Below, in pieces: positions 23,280 to 35,734 of a stretch of DNA of 64,000 bases. Position numbers and translations under genes: made by a program. Source of the stretch: Prochilodus magdalenae (Eukaryota > Chordata > Actinopteri > Characiformes > Prochilodontidae). Below the pieces are notes generated by a model, which had not been told where the DNA came from, did no database searches, and saw nothing but the letters and a program-made list of their open reading frames with translations. Positions within the stretch are counted from its first letter, which is position 1; the number at the start of each line of letters is the position of its first letter. The stretch is from the NCBI GenBank assembly GCA_024036415.1, contig JAMWET010003473.1, forward strand, positions 25,001 to 89,000, written 5' to 3'.

Positions 23280-26200
23280 ATCGAGATGCTGTATCGCAGC
23301 TACATGGCTGCCTGGGCCGGACACTTCAGCAATGCTACATTGCAGCTATGAGACTCTCTGGGCCAGTCACTTTAGCTATGCTGTATAGCAGTTACATGGC
23401 TGCTGGCCTGTCCCCTGGACCAACACCATGGCACAGATGCATTGCTGCCTGGCTGACCGCTTAAGCAAAGCCATGTTACAGCTAAGAGGAGGGTCTGGGT
23501 AAGTCACTTGAGCGATGCTATGGCATAGATACGTTTCTGCCTGGGCCACCTGCTTCAGCAATGCTACATTACAGCTAAGAAGGGGCCTGGGCAAGTCACT
23601 TTAAAAATGCTATATAGCCGTCATGTGGCTGCTAGGCTAGTCGCTTGAATAATGCTATATAGAAGTCATGTGGCTGCTAGGCTAGTCGCTTGAATAATGC
23701 TATACAGAAGTCATGTGGCTGCTAGGCTAGTCGCTTGAATAGTGCTATATAGAAATCATGTGGCTGCTAGGCTAGTCGCTTGAATAATGCTATATAGCCG
23801 GCATGTGGCTGCTAGGCTAGTCGCTTGAGTAACTCTAAATCACAGCTATGTGGCTGCTAGGCTAGTCCCTTGAATAATGCTATATAGAAGTCATGTGGCT
23901 GCTAGGCTAGTCGCTTGAATAATGCTATATAGCCGTCATGTGGCTGCTTCGCTAGTCCCTTGAATAACGCTATATAGCAGTCATGTGGCTGCTAGGCTAG
24001 TCGCTTGAATAATGCTATATAGCCGTCATGTGGCTGCTTCGCTAGTCCCTTGAATAACGCTATATAGCAGTCATGTGGCTGCTAGGCTAGTCGCTTGAAT
24101 AATGCTATATAGAAGTCATTTGGCTGCTAGGCTAGTCACTTGAGTAACTCCAAATCACAGCTATGTGGCTGCTAGGCTAGTCACTTGAGTAACTCTAAAT
24201 CACGGCTATGTGGCTGCTAGGCTAGTCCCTTGAATAATGCTATATAGCCGGCATGTGGCTGCTAGGCTAGTCGCTTGAGTAACTCTAAATCACAGCTATG
24301 TGGCTGCTAGGCTAGTCCCTTGAATAATGCTATATAGAAGTCATGTGGCTGCTAGGCTAGTCGCTTGAATAATGCTATATAGCCGTCATGTGGCTGCTTC
24401 GCTAGTCCCTTGAATAACGCTATATAGCAGTCATGTGGCTGCTAGGCTAGTCGCTTGAATAATGCTATATAGAAGTCATTTGGCTGCTAGGCTAGTCACT
24501 TGAGTAACTCCAAATCACAGCTATGTGGCTGCTAGGCTAGTCACTTGAGTAACTCTAAATCACGGCTATGTGGCTGCTAGGCTAGTCCCTTGAATAATGC
24601 TATATAGAAGTCATGTGGCTGCTAGGCTAGTCGCTTGAGTAACTCTAAATCACAGCTATGTGGCTGCTAGGCTAGTCCCTTGAATAATGCTATATAGAAG
24701 TCATGTGGCTGCTAGGCTAGTCGCTTGAATAATGCTATATAGCCGTCATGTGGCTGCTAAGCTAGTCGCTTGAGTAACTCTAAATCACAGCTATGTGGCT
24801 GCTAGGCTAGTCGCTTGAGTAACTCTAAATCACAGCTATGTGGCTGCTTCGCTAGTCCCTTGAATAATGCTATATAGCAGTCATGTGGCTGCTAGGCTAG
24901 TCGCTTGAATAATGCTATATAGAAGTCATTTGGCTGCTAGGCTAGTCGCTTGAGTAACTCCAAATCACAGCTATGTGGCTGCTAGGCTAGTCACTTGAGT
25001 AACTCTAAATCACGGCTATGTGGCTGCTAGGCTAGTCCCTTGAATAATGCTATATAGAAGTCATGTGGCCGCTAGGCTAGTCACTTGAATAATGCTATAT
25101 AGCAGTCATGTGGTTGCTAGGCTAGTCACTTGAGTAACTCTAAATCACAGCTATGTGGCTGCTAGGCTAGTCACTTGAGTAACTCTAAATTACGGCTATG
25201 TGGCTGCTAGGCTAGTCCCTTGAAAAATGCTATATAGAAGTCATGTCGCTGCTAGGCTAGTCGCTTGAGTAACTCTAAATCACGGCTATGTGGCTGCTAG
25301 GCTAGTCCCTTGAATAATGCTATATAGCTAGTCGCTTGAATAATGCTATATAGAAGTCATGTGACTGCTAGGCTAGTCGCTTGAGTAACTCTAAATCACA
25401 GCTATGTGGCTGCTAGGCTAGTCCCAAGAATAATGCTATATAGAAGTCATGTGGCCGCTAGGCTAGTCACTTGAATAATGCTATATAGCAGTCATGTGGT
25501 TGCTAGGCTAGTCACTTGAGTAACTCTAAATCACAGCTATGTGGCTGCTAGGCTAGTCACTTGAGTAACTCTAAATCACGGCTATGTGGCTGCTAGGCTA
25601 GTCCCTTGAATAATGCTATTTAGAAGTCATGTGGCTGCTAGGCTAGTCCCTTGAATAATGCTATATAGCTAGTCGCTTGAATAATGCTATATAGAAGTCA
25701 TGTGACTGCTAGGCTAGTCGCTTGAGTAACTCTAAATCACAGCTATGTGGCTGCTAGGCTAGTCCCTTGAATAATGCTATATAGAAGTCATGTGGCTGCT
25801 AGGCTAGTCCCTTGAATAATGCTATATAGAAGTCATGTGGCTGCTAGGCTAGTTGCTTGAATAATGCTATATAGCCGTCATGTGGCTGCTAGGCTAGTCG
25901 CTTGAGTAACTCCAAATCACAGCTATGTGGCTGCTAGGCTAGTCCCTTGAATAATGCTATATAGAAGTCATGTGGCTGCTAGGCTAGTTGCTTGAATAAT
26001 GCTATATAGGAGTCATGTGGCTGCTAGGCTAGTCGCTTGAATAATGCTATATAGAAGTCATGTGGCTGCTAGGCTAGTCACTTGAGTAACTCTAAATCAC
26101 AGCTATGTGGCTGCTAGGCTAGTCACTTGAGTAACTCTAAATCACAGCTATGTGGCTGCTAGGCTAGTCACTTGAGTAACTCTAAATCACGGCTATGTGG

Positions 26201-26310
26201 CTGCTAGGCTAGTCGCTTGAGTAACTCTAAATCACGGCTATGTTGCTGCTAGTCACTTAAATAATGCTATATAGCCATCATGTGTCCTAGGCTAGTCCTG
26301 TCCCAACGTT
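23280..26310. repeat. 45-bp satellite array with two monomer types
   Basis: From about 23600 to 26260 the DNA is a 45-bp tandem repeat of about 60 units. All share TGGCTGCTAGGCTAGTC. Type A units carry AATGCTATATAGAAGTCATG and type B units carry AACTCTAAATCACAGCTATG. Blocks of several units repeat as higher-order units. A diverged, longer-period region at 23280-23600 (ACATGGCTGC, AGCAATGCTACATT) precedes it and may be the array's progenitor or decayed edge. It contains no long open frame and no gene. Confidence 0.96.
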
Positions 26311-26830
26311 TCTGGAATCACATTCACATCAACGTTTCTAGAATTAGCTGATAAAGCTGAGATGGTAAAATATTGATTATCTCTTGTTTGTGTCTGAACG
26401 TAAATCGAGCCTGACCTTGTTTTTGTTTATTGGGATGTTGAAAGGCGTGTGACCCGAGCGGGTCTAGAGGTGGAGACTGGTTTACATTATAGAAAAGAGG
26501 AGAGTGCTAGCATGTCCTACGCTAACCTCCAAACCGTGTTAGCTGTGCATTAGACCTGCACCGCTGCTCCATATAGAGGGATCCGCAGTGGCCCGGAGCG
26601 TGCCCGAGTGGAGAAAGCTGCGTGATGCCGCTGTTATTTATTTAGCTGTTGATTGTAGGGGGCCTCCCTCCCCTCCAGCGGAGAACTCGTCTCCTGCTTT
26701 TGATGCTAATTGAAAAAGTCACCTTGGGCGTTGTGGTAGAGGCCCGCAGGGCGGCGGCTACAGCTACGGGACACGCCTCTGTTCTCTCAGCTTAGAGAGC
26801 AGACCAGTGTCAACTTTTATGGTTATTAAT

Positions 26831-26834
<4 letters not shown>
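26311..26834. other. Unannotated stretch
   Basis: Non-repetitive, moderately GC-rich towards 26.6-26.8 kb. No gene recognised. Confidence 0.5.
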
Positions 26835-26895
<61 letters not shown>

Positions 26896-27480
26896 CAGAA
26901 GGGAAGAAAAAGAGTAGGAGGAACATGAAAAGGAGAACGTGGGAAGAAATAAGGTAGAGACAGAAAGAAAGGTAGAGACAGAACAGGAAGAAAATGAGAG
27001 ACAGAGAGAAAGAAAAAGACAGAAAAGAAAAAAGTGAGTAAAGAAAGACAAATAAAAGGAGTCGAGAGAAAGGGGAAGGGTAAAGATAGATAGTAGGAGA
27101 AAAAATGTAAGAATAGACAGAGAAGGAGAAATAGAAGGAGTGAATTGAATGAATAGAGAAAATGTACAATGAAGGAGAAAGAAAAAGAAAGAATAGAGAG
27201 AGAGAGATAAAAGGTAAAAGAAAAGAATAAGGAGAGAGGGGGAGATAGTAGAGGGAATAGAAAGAATGTGGAGAGAGAAAGAGAAAGAGAGGGAATAGAA
27301 AGAATGAGAGAGCAATACAGAAGGGGGAGCAAAAGAAAGAATAGAGAGAGAGAATAAGAGAAAGAAAATAGATAATAGAAAGAGAGAGAAAGAGAAGGAA
27401 AAGAAGAGAGAGAGGGAGAAAGAGAAGGAAAGAAAGAACAAATGGAGAGAGGGAGAGAGTATGTAGGAGATACTGAGGTA
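26835..27480. repeat. Purine-only tract: (GA)n plus degenerate A/G run
   Basis: A pure (GA)n run at 26835-26892 continues as about 590 bp of almost exclusively A and G with rare T or C. The minus strand therefore gives a 297-codon frame rich in Ser, Leu and Phe that is a compositional artefact. Confidence 0.95.
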
Positions 27481-27714
27481 GTAAATAAAAGGGGGCGGGG
27501 CTTGTGTCCCCGTGATGCTCTCCGCTCGTCCTCTCTGAGCTCTGCTGTCTCCTTTGTGCTGAATCCTGTGGTGTAATTCATGCTCCTCCGGCTCCTGCAG
27601 GACGCTCTCCTTCACTCGCCCTGGAGCCCGCAGCTCTGAAACACCCAGCAGAGCCACGCTACACCTACGCCTTCAGATCCACCTGGAGCCCCCACAGGAC
27701 TGACTGGGGCGGTT
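27481..27714. other. Short GC-richer block beside the purine tract
   Basis: GC-richer than its surroundings. The minus-strand frame reading VSELRAPGRVKESVLQEPEE has no recognised family and could be chance. Confidence 0.35.
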
Positions 27715-28258
27715 CTAAATTTGAGATTGTTGGACTTTACTTTAGTCAAGAAGCCAAATTATCTGTCTATATAGTGAGAAAAACAGCTTACAAAAATCAC
27801 TTAAAACAAGAAAAACTCATTATTATATCTGATATTATCTCAGATATCTTATATATTTCCATTGTCAGGTGGGGATTTTTCATTTTTAGATTTTTTTTAG
27901 AAAATCGTTTTTTAGAATTTCTGCTTGTTCTAAGTGAGCTTTGTAGGCCAAATATTCTCACTATAATTTCTCAAAATAAGCTAAATTATCTGCCAGTAAA
28001 GTGACTAAAATCACTCAAAAATAAAATCTAGAAAAATACAAATAATTTTTACGCTATCCTTTAAACTGACTAGAAATAAGATACATCATCTTAGAATGAT
28101 TTTACAATAATCTCAAAATGAGATGAGAACTGTTCGATTTTTGCAAATCATCTGTTTGCATGACATGTGGTTATATATGTTAGTGTGTATATTTACGAAT
28201 ACATATATCTTTAAAAAATGTTCTAAAAAATAAATTTATAAAATAAAATATATTATTA

Positions 28259-28294
<36 letters not shown>

Positions 28295-28620
28295 CTTATT
28301 TAGTAAAATTCTTATATCTAGTTGATATACCGTTTTAAAATTCTCATTTTGAGATTATTGTAAAATACTTTTAAGAATACTTAACCTATTTACAGATTTT
28401 TTACAAAGTCTAAGTAATTTTTTTAATTAACTGCCAATATAGTGAGTAAAATAAATATCTTAAAATTACCTTACAATAATCTCTAACTAAAAATGTGAAG
28501 CTTTATTAAGATTTAATTTGCATGCCAAGATATCATTCTCATTTTGAGATTATTGTGAGCTAATTTTAAGATATCTTTTTTTTTTTTACTAGTTTTAAGT
28601 GTTCTAATCCAGTCAAATGT
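27715..28620. repeat. AT-rich repeat cluster with (TTA)n
   Basis: Contains AAATTATCTGCC-type blocks, repeated CTCATTTTGAGATTATTGT segments and a (TTA)n run at about 28251-28291. It is related to 18530-18880 and 30100-30990. No coding potential. Confidence 0.6.
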
Positions 28621-28659
28621 TCTAGTGTACAGGGGGCGCTATCTTCATGGTGTATAGCC

Positions 28660-29130
28660 GAGGATAGCTAACAGGTAGGCTAACCGTACTTCAGGTGAAC
28701 TGAGGAGCGTTAGCAGCAGCTAGCTCTAAACAGTGGATACAGTAATAACAGCTCTGAGGTAAATGTGGGTGTAGTGATTGTAGTGGGGTGTGTGTTCATC
28801 AGAATGAGCCTCAGAAAGTTAAATATACAGGTCTGAAGGTTAATAAAAGATGAACTCGCTTTAGAGGATCAGTTTCAGAGTGAAATAGCTGAGGGGAGCT
28901 AACAGCTAGGCTAACCGTATCTCAGGTGAACTGAGCAGCGTTAGCAGCAGCTAGCTCTAAACAGTGGATAGCTAGCTCTAAATGTGGGTGTACAGTGGGG
29001 TGTGGTTCATACAGTAATAAAACAGCTCTGAGGTAAAATGTGAGAGTGAAAACTGAGGGGAGCTCATAGGCTAAACCGTACAGGTGTGAGCAGCGTTAGT
29101 ATAAACAGTGGACACTGTGAGGTAACTGGT
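28660..29130. repeat. Three diverged direct repeats
   Basis: Segments beginning near 28668, 28896 and 29056 share AGCTAACAG, GGCTAACCGTA, GCGTTAGCAGCAGCTAGC and ACAGTGGATA, each with deletions relative to the first. This is a small decayed tandem triplication. Confidence 0.75.
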
Positions 29131-30099
29131 CATGTGACTGTATTAGTATACTACACTGTAGGTCCGAACTAGTTACTGTACTGTGTACCACACACAGGGG
29201 GGGTGTATACAGTGTACAGTACACACTACTGTAGAGTGCAGTGTGCGGTATAGTAGTGAGCCATTTCAAATACAGCCTCTCTTATGTCCATCCGGCTGTC
29301 GGACTCCTGGGCTTTGGAAAACATTACAGCCATTCACGTTTCAGTACCAGCTGGTCCACATCCCCTCCCCGAGACCTCGGCCCCGTCTGATGTGTGTACC
29401 AGAGGACAGAAGCACCCGAATCAATCCAGCGTTCAAGGCTGACCCCAAAAGGCCGGCCTGCTGCCTCGTTACCGACAGCCTCCACCACAGGAAGTGCCAG
29501 TTTGGGGCTGTAATTTACACAAGCCAGGACGCTTGTGTCACACGTGGTCATATGATCACGCTCTATTCACATGGAAAGCTGATGATGCTGTGTAGCTGTA
29601 TGGGAACATAAAGCTCTTCATACATGCAGCTGCTGCCATAATAATCACAGTAATCAGCCCTCGAGATGTAGCTTCTCTGATTGACTGCTCCCCCTGCTAA
29701 CACTCTCCCACTGTGGAGAGGATGGAGATCAAATCCCACCATCCAGATGGAGCAAATGCTTGGAAAAAGAGGAACAGTGCCCTAAAAAGAAGTCTGGAAC
29801 GCCACCCAGATCCCAGAGGACTAAATTTAGCTATTAGCTATCGATCTAGGATCTACGTTGGGCTAAGGCTGACCCGAAAGGACAGGCTGACCCCAGAGGC
29901 CATTTCTTTAAGTCTGCTGCCTTAGGGATCAAGAGTCTTCTTCAGATTGGGCTGGTTTGGACTACAATAATCTACGCCTTTCCTTCATCATAAAACTCAT
30001 AAAACTTCGAGAACCAGACTGTTTGCATGACATGTGGTCACATGAGCACGCTCTATTTTAATGGAAATGTAAATATTTATGAATACATTTATTACAGTT
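29131..30099. other. Unannotated stretch
   Basis: A plus-strand frame of 142 codons at 29183-29611 is the longest non-transposon, non-satellite frame here. It lacks recognisable motifs or splice signals, so it is not called. Confidence 0.45.
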
Positions 30100-30990
30100 C
30101 GGTGAAATTGGTCTGTACTTTCCTCAAACTGCAAAAAAATTTGATCTAGATACGTATCTAATTGATATACCTTAAAACTTTCATGGTTTTTACCTAATTT
30201 TAATTTAATTTTATTCAATATTCATCCATTTTACAGATATTTTTTAGTAATTTTGGTAAGTCATATTTTCTCACTATATTTTGCCACATAACCAGTTTGA
30301 AAATCTTTAAAAAAAGCTCATAATAATTTAAAATAACAAATTTTAAAATGTATAAACTAGATAAGATAATTTTACATGCCAATATACCATTCTCATTTTG
30401 AGACTGTATTCTAATTTTAAGATTTATTTTTGTTTATTAGTCACTTGTTTGATGTGTTTTCAATATATTAGCAGATAATTTGGCCAAAAATTTGGATCAT
30501 TTGTTTTAAATTAATTTTCTGTCAATATAGTGAAGAAATTTGGTCTACAAAAATTCCTTACAATTAGTAAGTAAAATTTATTAGATATATAAACAAGATT
30601 AAAAAAATAATAGAATAAAAATATATAAAATTAAAAAATATAAGATAAAAAAATAACTTAAAAATAAATCTTAAAAAGATACATCAATTATACCAAAAAT
30701 ATCTAGTATGTACTATTTTTGAAAATGCCAAGATATAATTCTCATTTTAAGATTGTTGTAAGCTAATTTTAAAATATCTATTTATTTATGTTTTTTTTAA
30801 ACTTGTTTAAAGTGTTCCCAATACTGTTTCAAACTTATTATCTGCCAGTATACTGAGAAAATATTTGGAAATCAGGTATTAGTAAGGTTAAAATGAAATA
30901 TAAAAAGTTTACAAAAATGTGAGAATTTTAAGACGTATTAACTAGATACTTTTACTTGCCAAGTTAGCATGTACTAGACAAGTTTCTGGA
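30100..30990. repeat. AT-rich repeat cluster
   Basis: Sequence similar to 27715-28620, with CTCATTTTGAGACTG and TTATCTGCCAGTATACTGAG-type blocks. Probably decayed copies of the same AT-rich element. Confidence 0.55.
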
Positions 30991-31039
30991 TGTAGTCACA
31001 TCAATATTCAGACACTCTTACATCTAAAAATTGGTTAGC

Positions 31040-31198
31040 TTGGGCCAGATTTGGTGGATGCCTTCCCTGGCCCAATTCCGAGGAGAATTCCCTGTAGACT
31101 GGGATTTTAGCCACTGCTGGTAGACCCGTATGACCGTACACTTCCATACACCTGCAGATTCAGCTACTTCCCTCACACTACAGCTTTAACCCACAAGG
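31040..31198 (-). repeat. Dispersed repeat K, fragment 4 (reverse)
   Basis: About 160 bp matching the right half of repeat K in reverse orientation, including CCACTGCTGGTAGACC and GAATTCCCTGTAGACTGG. Confidence 0.72.
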
Positions 31199-31611
31199 TG
31201 CCTCAATCATTTTCTTGTGTTTAGACCATACAGCAACCGACACCGCAGCCAGGACTAGTTTTTAGGATTCTGTCTTTGGTGAAAACGACAGTGCTGCTAA
31301 AGGTGTGCGTCTCGCAACAGATCAGACCCACACAGCATTTACTCTGAGACTAAAAGAGATTAGATGGGGCATGACTTCCTCCCAGGCGTTCTCGGGGCAA
31401 GACAATAAAAGCACTGTTTAATATTTCACACATAAACAAGCGTCTCCGTCCCAACCGGGACACTCCTGGGCCTGTTTGCCAACCGGTTTACAGCGGTTAC
31501 TGTGGAAGGGTCCATTCAGGAGGTCAAACCCACAAGCGCCACACTGATCTGTCTATAGTTTTAGCTAGGCCATGAAGAGTAATAATGCTAAACATATTCA
31601 TTCATTCATTT

Positions 31612-31735
31612 ATTCATCTTCTAAACTGTTTACCCTTCAGGGTCATAGGGGGATCATGGAGCCTACCCCGGCACTTACTGGGCGGAAGACAGGAAACACC
31701 CTGGACAGGTTGCCTGTCCATAACCGAGCAACTAA
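31612..31735 (+). repeat. Dispersed repeat fragment, second copy
   Basis: A decayed counterpart of 5880-6030, with GGAGCCTACCCCGGC and ACCCTGGACAGGTTGCC. Confidence 0.5.
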
Positions 31736-32325
31736 AACTATGATGATGCTAATTTTGCTACCAATAGAAGCATTATGTTAGCGCTAAGCTAAACATGATA
31801 TTTGAAGCCTTTGACACACATGCTAACTAGATGCTAATGCTGTTGCATCAGTCAACAGACACCCACCCCCTTCCATGCAAAGATCCAATCATCTTGCTGG
31901 TCGAAGAGCTGATGATATTGTGGTGCTAGCAGGGAAAGACCCCCTAATGGTCGAGACGTTTGGTCATTCCCCATTCAAAGAACTAGAAGCCTGATCTTAT
32001 GTGGGTGCTAATAACTGCCTGGCAGTGCTGCAACAATGGCCGCCAAGTAAACAGACCTTCCTATATGGACGATGGTTAAACTTGCTCACTTAGACCGAGG
32101 AGTGTTTCACTTAGGACTGTACACACGGTGCACATGTACACACAGAGCGACGCTAATCCTCCCACATGACCACACACTGACCCAGACATCTACAAACACA
32201 TACGCAAGGTCCACACGCTGCTCCATAATGCGGCTTAGTGTTGTGTAAGAGCATGTATACAAACACACGCGTCCCCAGACGCACAAAATTGCAGGTACAC
32301 ATTCGCGCATGTTAAAGATATGCAG
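31736..32325. other. Unannotated stretch
   Basis: No gene or clear repeat recognised. Confidence 0.5.
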
Positions 32326-32930
32326 TGCCGGTCAAGGGTTTGGACACACCCACCAATTAAACCTTTCCTTGATTGAAACTGATTTGCATATTTTAGGAAC
32401 GTAAAGCCATTTGTGCTATAGAAACTGTCTGCCGACTAAACACAAGAACATCAAAGGACAATAAGATAAAGCTAATTAAAGGCTAAGGGGGAAATTAGAG
32501 TCCTAACAACCACCTGGAAGAACCACCCACACTGTCCCCATCAGATAAACAGTAGGCAAAACTTTTATCTCTGAGAGAGAGGAGAACATCGAAGCTCCAC
32601 TCCTGCTTCACATCTGAGAACATCCACATGCGTTCCTGTCCATCCATCTTCCAGTGTGAGAAGACACCTCAACACTATGGAGGTCTGGAAGGAGGTGTAG
32701 CTGTTCAAGAAGCTCCTCACTGAGAAAAGGAGACACACACATCCAACACAGTTGCTGCTGGTGTTCTCAGAACAATGGACTGACCACCCCAGAGTCCAGA
32801 ACCTCAACACCACCGAATGTGCTTGGAGTTATTTGGATGGTGGGAAGAAAATAAATACTAAACCAGCTGCTAAGACTGAACTTCAGAGACGTGTCCACAG
32901 ATTTCTTCCCTGAGGCGTTACCACGACTGC
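32326..32930 (+). pseudogene. Tc1-like transposon remnant I
   Basis: A TIR-like GGTCAAGGGTTTGGACACAC opens the segment. The plus strand later reads QWTDHPRVQNLNTTECAWSY and KTELQRRVHRFLP, which parallel the DHPPQSPDLNxIExxWxxLD end of a Tc1-like transposase with the glutamate block changed. Heavily decayed. A second relic of the same subfamily is at 52780-53110. Confidence 0.65.
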
Positions 32931-33329
32931 CCTAACACCACGTCACCGTCACCAAAGACTGCAGTGGTGTCGTACCAGACTGTCTGTTTGAATGATTTGT
33001 TGTGATACGCCACACGTCCAGAAGGCCTGGTGTCCGTCCACCTCCACCCCTACCGCACCATCTGCCCATCGCCAATCTGAGAGACAGACTTCTGTATGTG
33101 TAGCTCAATAAATATTGATCATATCAGTCTAAATGTATCATCAGTTATTGATCCTGGTCACCTTTATCTTCCTTCCCAACACACCTGCACTCCCACACTT
33201 ATTCCAAATGTGTGGAGTAAAAGTGCTCCTAACAGACAGACATTATTTGGGCGTGTAGAGGATGAAGTTCATTCTCGTTCCAGTAGAGGGCCACAAGTCA
33301 GAGGACCCGACCCAAATGCATGTAATCCT

Positions 33330-33384
33330 ACATTTACATTGAAGGCATTTAGCAGATGCTGTCATCCAGAGCGACTTCCATCCC
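33330..33384 (-). repeat. SINE/LINE-type 3' tail fragment
   Basis: Contains TACATTTACATTGAAGGCAT and CCAGAGCGACTT, the reverse of the tail shared by the tRNA-derived SINEs here. Confidence 0.6.
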
Positions 33385-33839
33385 TGCTTAGTGTTCCATC
33401 TGAGAATGCTTCCTAGCTAGCACAACAAGGTCAGAGTCTAAATCTCGCCTTGAGATCCGAACAATACAGAGTTAAACCCAGCATAAGAGCACTACCTAGA
33501 ACCGCAACCCAGCGCTCATACCTAGAGAAGTGCCGAAGCATTACAATATACACATCTATTAGTGATTATTCCCTCAACAGAAAGTTGACTTAACAGAAAG
33601 ATGGATCCGAGTTTGGCACTATTCAAACCAACAGTGATGTCGTGTCCACCACCACTGGCTGCCCAGTCGTATAATTAAAGGAAGATTTGAATAAGGATAC
33701 ATGCATATGGGTTAACCCGGTGTCTATAAACCGCTTTGTTGTTGAGAAGTGATGCAACCAACTCCCGAACTCTTTCTGTCAAGTAATATTTAATTTCAGG
33801 AACTATTAACTGAGTACTGACCCAGCAAATATTAACGCA

Positions 33840-34538
33840 TTTCATGAACAAATAGAAATTGTGCAAAAACACCATCCCTACTGTGGAGCATGGGGGTGGA
33901 GGCATCATGCTTTGGGGGTGTTTTTCTGCACATGGGACAGGACGACTGCACTGTATTAAGGAGAGGATGACCGGGGCCATGTATTGCGAGATTTTGGGGA
34001 ACAACCTCCTCCCCTCAGTCAGAGCATTGAAGATGGGTCGTGGCTGGGTCTTCCAGCATGACAATGACCCAAAGCACACAGCCAGGATAACCAAGGAGTG
34101 GCTCCGTAAGAAGCATATCAAGGTTCTGGAGTGGCCTAGCCAGTCTCCAGACCTAAACCCTATAGAAGATATTTGGAGGGAGCTCAAACTCCGTGTTCCT
34201 CAGCGACAGCCCAGACACCTGGCTGATCTCGAGGAGATCTGTGTGGAGGAATGGGCCAAAATCCCTGCTGCAGTGTGTGCAGTCCTGGTGAAAAACTACG
34301 GGACCTCTGTAATTGCAAACAAAGGCTACTGTACCAAATATTAACACTGATTTTCACAGGGGTTCAAATACGTATTTGCAGCAGTAACACACAAATAAAT
34401 TATTAAAAAATCATATATTTTAGATTATGTCTCTCACAGTGGACCTAAGATGAAAATTTCAGACCCCTCCTCCATGATTTCTAAGTGGGAGAACTTGCAA
34501 AGTCGCAGGGTGTTCAAATACTTATTTTCCTCACTGTA
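33840..34538 (+). pseudogene. Tc1-like transposon D, 5'-truncated
   Basis: An open plus-strand frame from 33859 to 34344 encodes the C-terminal part of a Tc1-like transposase: [52 protein letters not shown]. The second catalytic Asp (in HDND) and the Glu (in PIED) are kept. The N-terminal DNA-binding domain and first Asp are missing. The 3' terminal repeat ends TTTTCCTCACTGTA at about 34538 and abuts a (TA)n tract. No left terminal repeat is visible. Confidence 0.88.
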
Positions 34539-34740
34539 TATATATATATATATATTATATATATATATATATATATAAACGATATGATGAACGTATTGTA
34601 CTGTATTGGGAAATGTTGTGTGAACTGTGGACTGAGTGATTGGTGAGTGTGCAGAAAGTTAAAGTAGGCCAGTGGCCCTGCTGATGGAGGGATTATCAGG
34701 CACACTGAAGACGACTAAACCCCTGCAGACAGATGGCTTA

Positions 34741-34796
<56 letters not shown>
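34537..34796. repeat. (TA)n and (CA)n microsatellites
   Basis: (TA)n at about 34537-34577, directly at the 3' end of Tc1 copy D, and (CA)n at about 34743-34796. Confidence 0.92.
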
Positions 34797-34798
<2 letters not shown>

Positions 34799-34834
34799 TA
34801 AATCTAAACAGTCAGGTCCTTTGATAAAATACTG

Positions 34835-35085
34835 TCAAGTATCTCCAAAATGGTAACTTCACAGGAGAGACCAAACACCCCATATAGCTTTAATGTAAGT
34901 CTATGGAACCAGACATCTTTCCGAACAGTTTTGGGCCACTTCTGTTGGTCCTTTCATCATGAGATTCTCACTCAGTGTAAACAGCAGCTGATGTGCTCAA
35001 AAAATACATAAAACTAAAAATGGACAAAAGTGGAGATGCCTGTTTTTCATTGGACAGCGACGATATACTGGTTTTACAAACCGGG
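34835..35085 (+). repeat. Dispersed repeat M, copy 1
   Basis: About 250 bp sharing ACTTCACAGGAGAG, TCTATGGAACCAGACATCTT and CTGTTGGTCC with 60548-60790. Unclassified interspersed repeat. Confidence 0.72.
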
Positions 35086-35734
35086 CTCTGTAAACACAAC
35101 TAAACGTCACTGGGTCATGTGAAATTATGGAATGTCCTCAGCAGAATGGGAATACCCGAGCATCTCACTGTTCCAGTGAGGACAGACGGACCAACACACT
35201 GGTTCCACAACGGTACGGGAGGTCGACGAGGCTGCAGAGCGTCTCCGAGAGCCAAAGGTTTTTATTTCTAGATGTCTCCGGAAGCTTTGGGGGCATAGTG
35301 CAGAGTGTGATGGACGAGGTCACAACATGTGTGTCTGTAACATGAGCGTGGGACTGTAAAAGCGTCAGTCCAGTTCAGTTCAGTCCTTCGCGCACACACA
35401 CACACTAACAGAACACTAACACTATCTTCAGACGGTGGTGGACACACCCTGCCTGACTAGGATTACTCTATGGCTGATAATAGAAAGCAGTGGCTCCGCT
35501 TTTAGAGCATCGGTTATCAAGCAGGCTGGAAATTCGGAGCAACGGAGTTACTCAGCTGAAACAGAAATGACAGCCCTGCTCCCTCAAAGCTGCTGAGAAA
35601 ACTCGTGGGCTTGAAACAGGAGCAATTCTGAACAGCCCATAGCTCCACTTTGACGGTGTACAGGCATCATTTCCCGCCTTTGAAATAATGGCCCGTTCCA
35701 GCCACCATCTACACAGTATGCACTCAGCTATCCG
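35086..35734. other. Unannotated stretch
   Basis: No gene or clear repeat recognised. Confidence 0.5.

Noticed and set aside
23600..26310. CRISPR-like array of regularly spaced repeats
   Set aside because: The units are contiguous 45-bp tandem repeats with no unique spacers, in vertebrate DNA; it is a satellite.
26764..27657. A 297-codon minus-strand frame rich in Ser, Leu and Phe
   Set aside because: Caused by the pyrimidine-only strand of a purine tract; all three frames are open for the same reason.
29183..29611. A 142-codon plus-strand frame
   Set aside because: No domain, leader, splice sites or family resemblance; length is within chance for this amount of DNA.
33675..34187. A 170-codon minus-strand frame
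   Set aside because: Shadow of the Tc1-like transposase on the plus strand.
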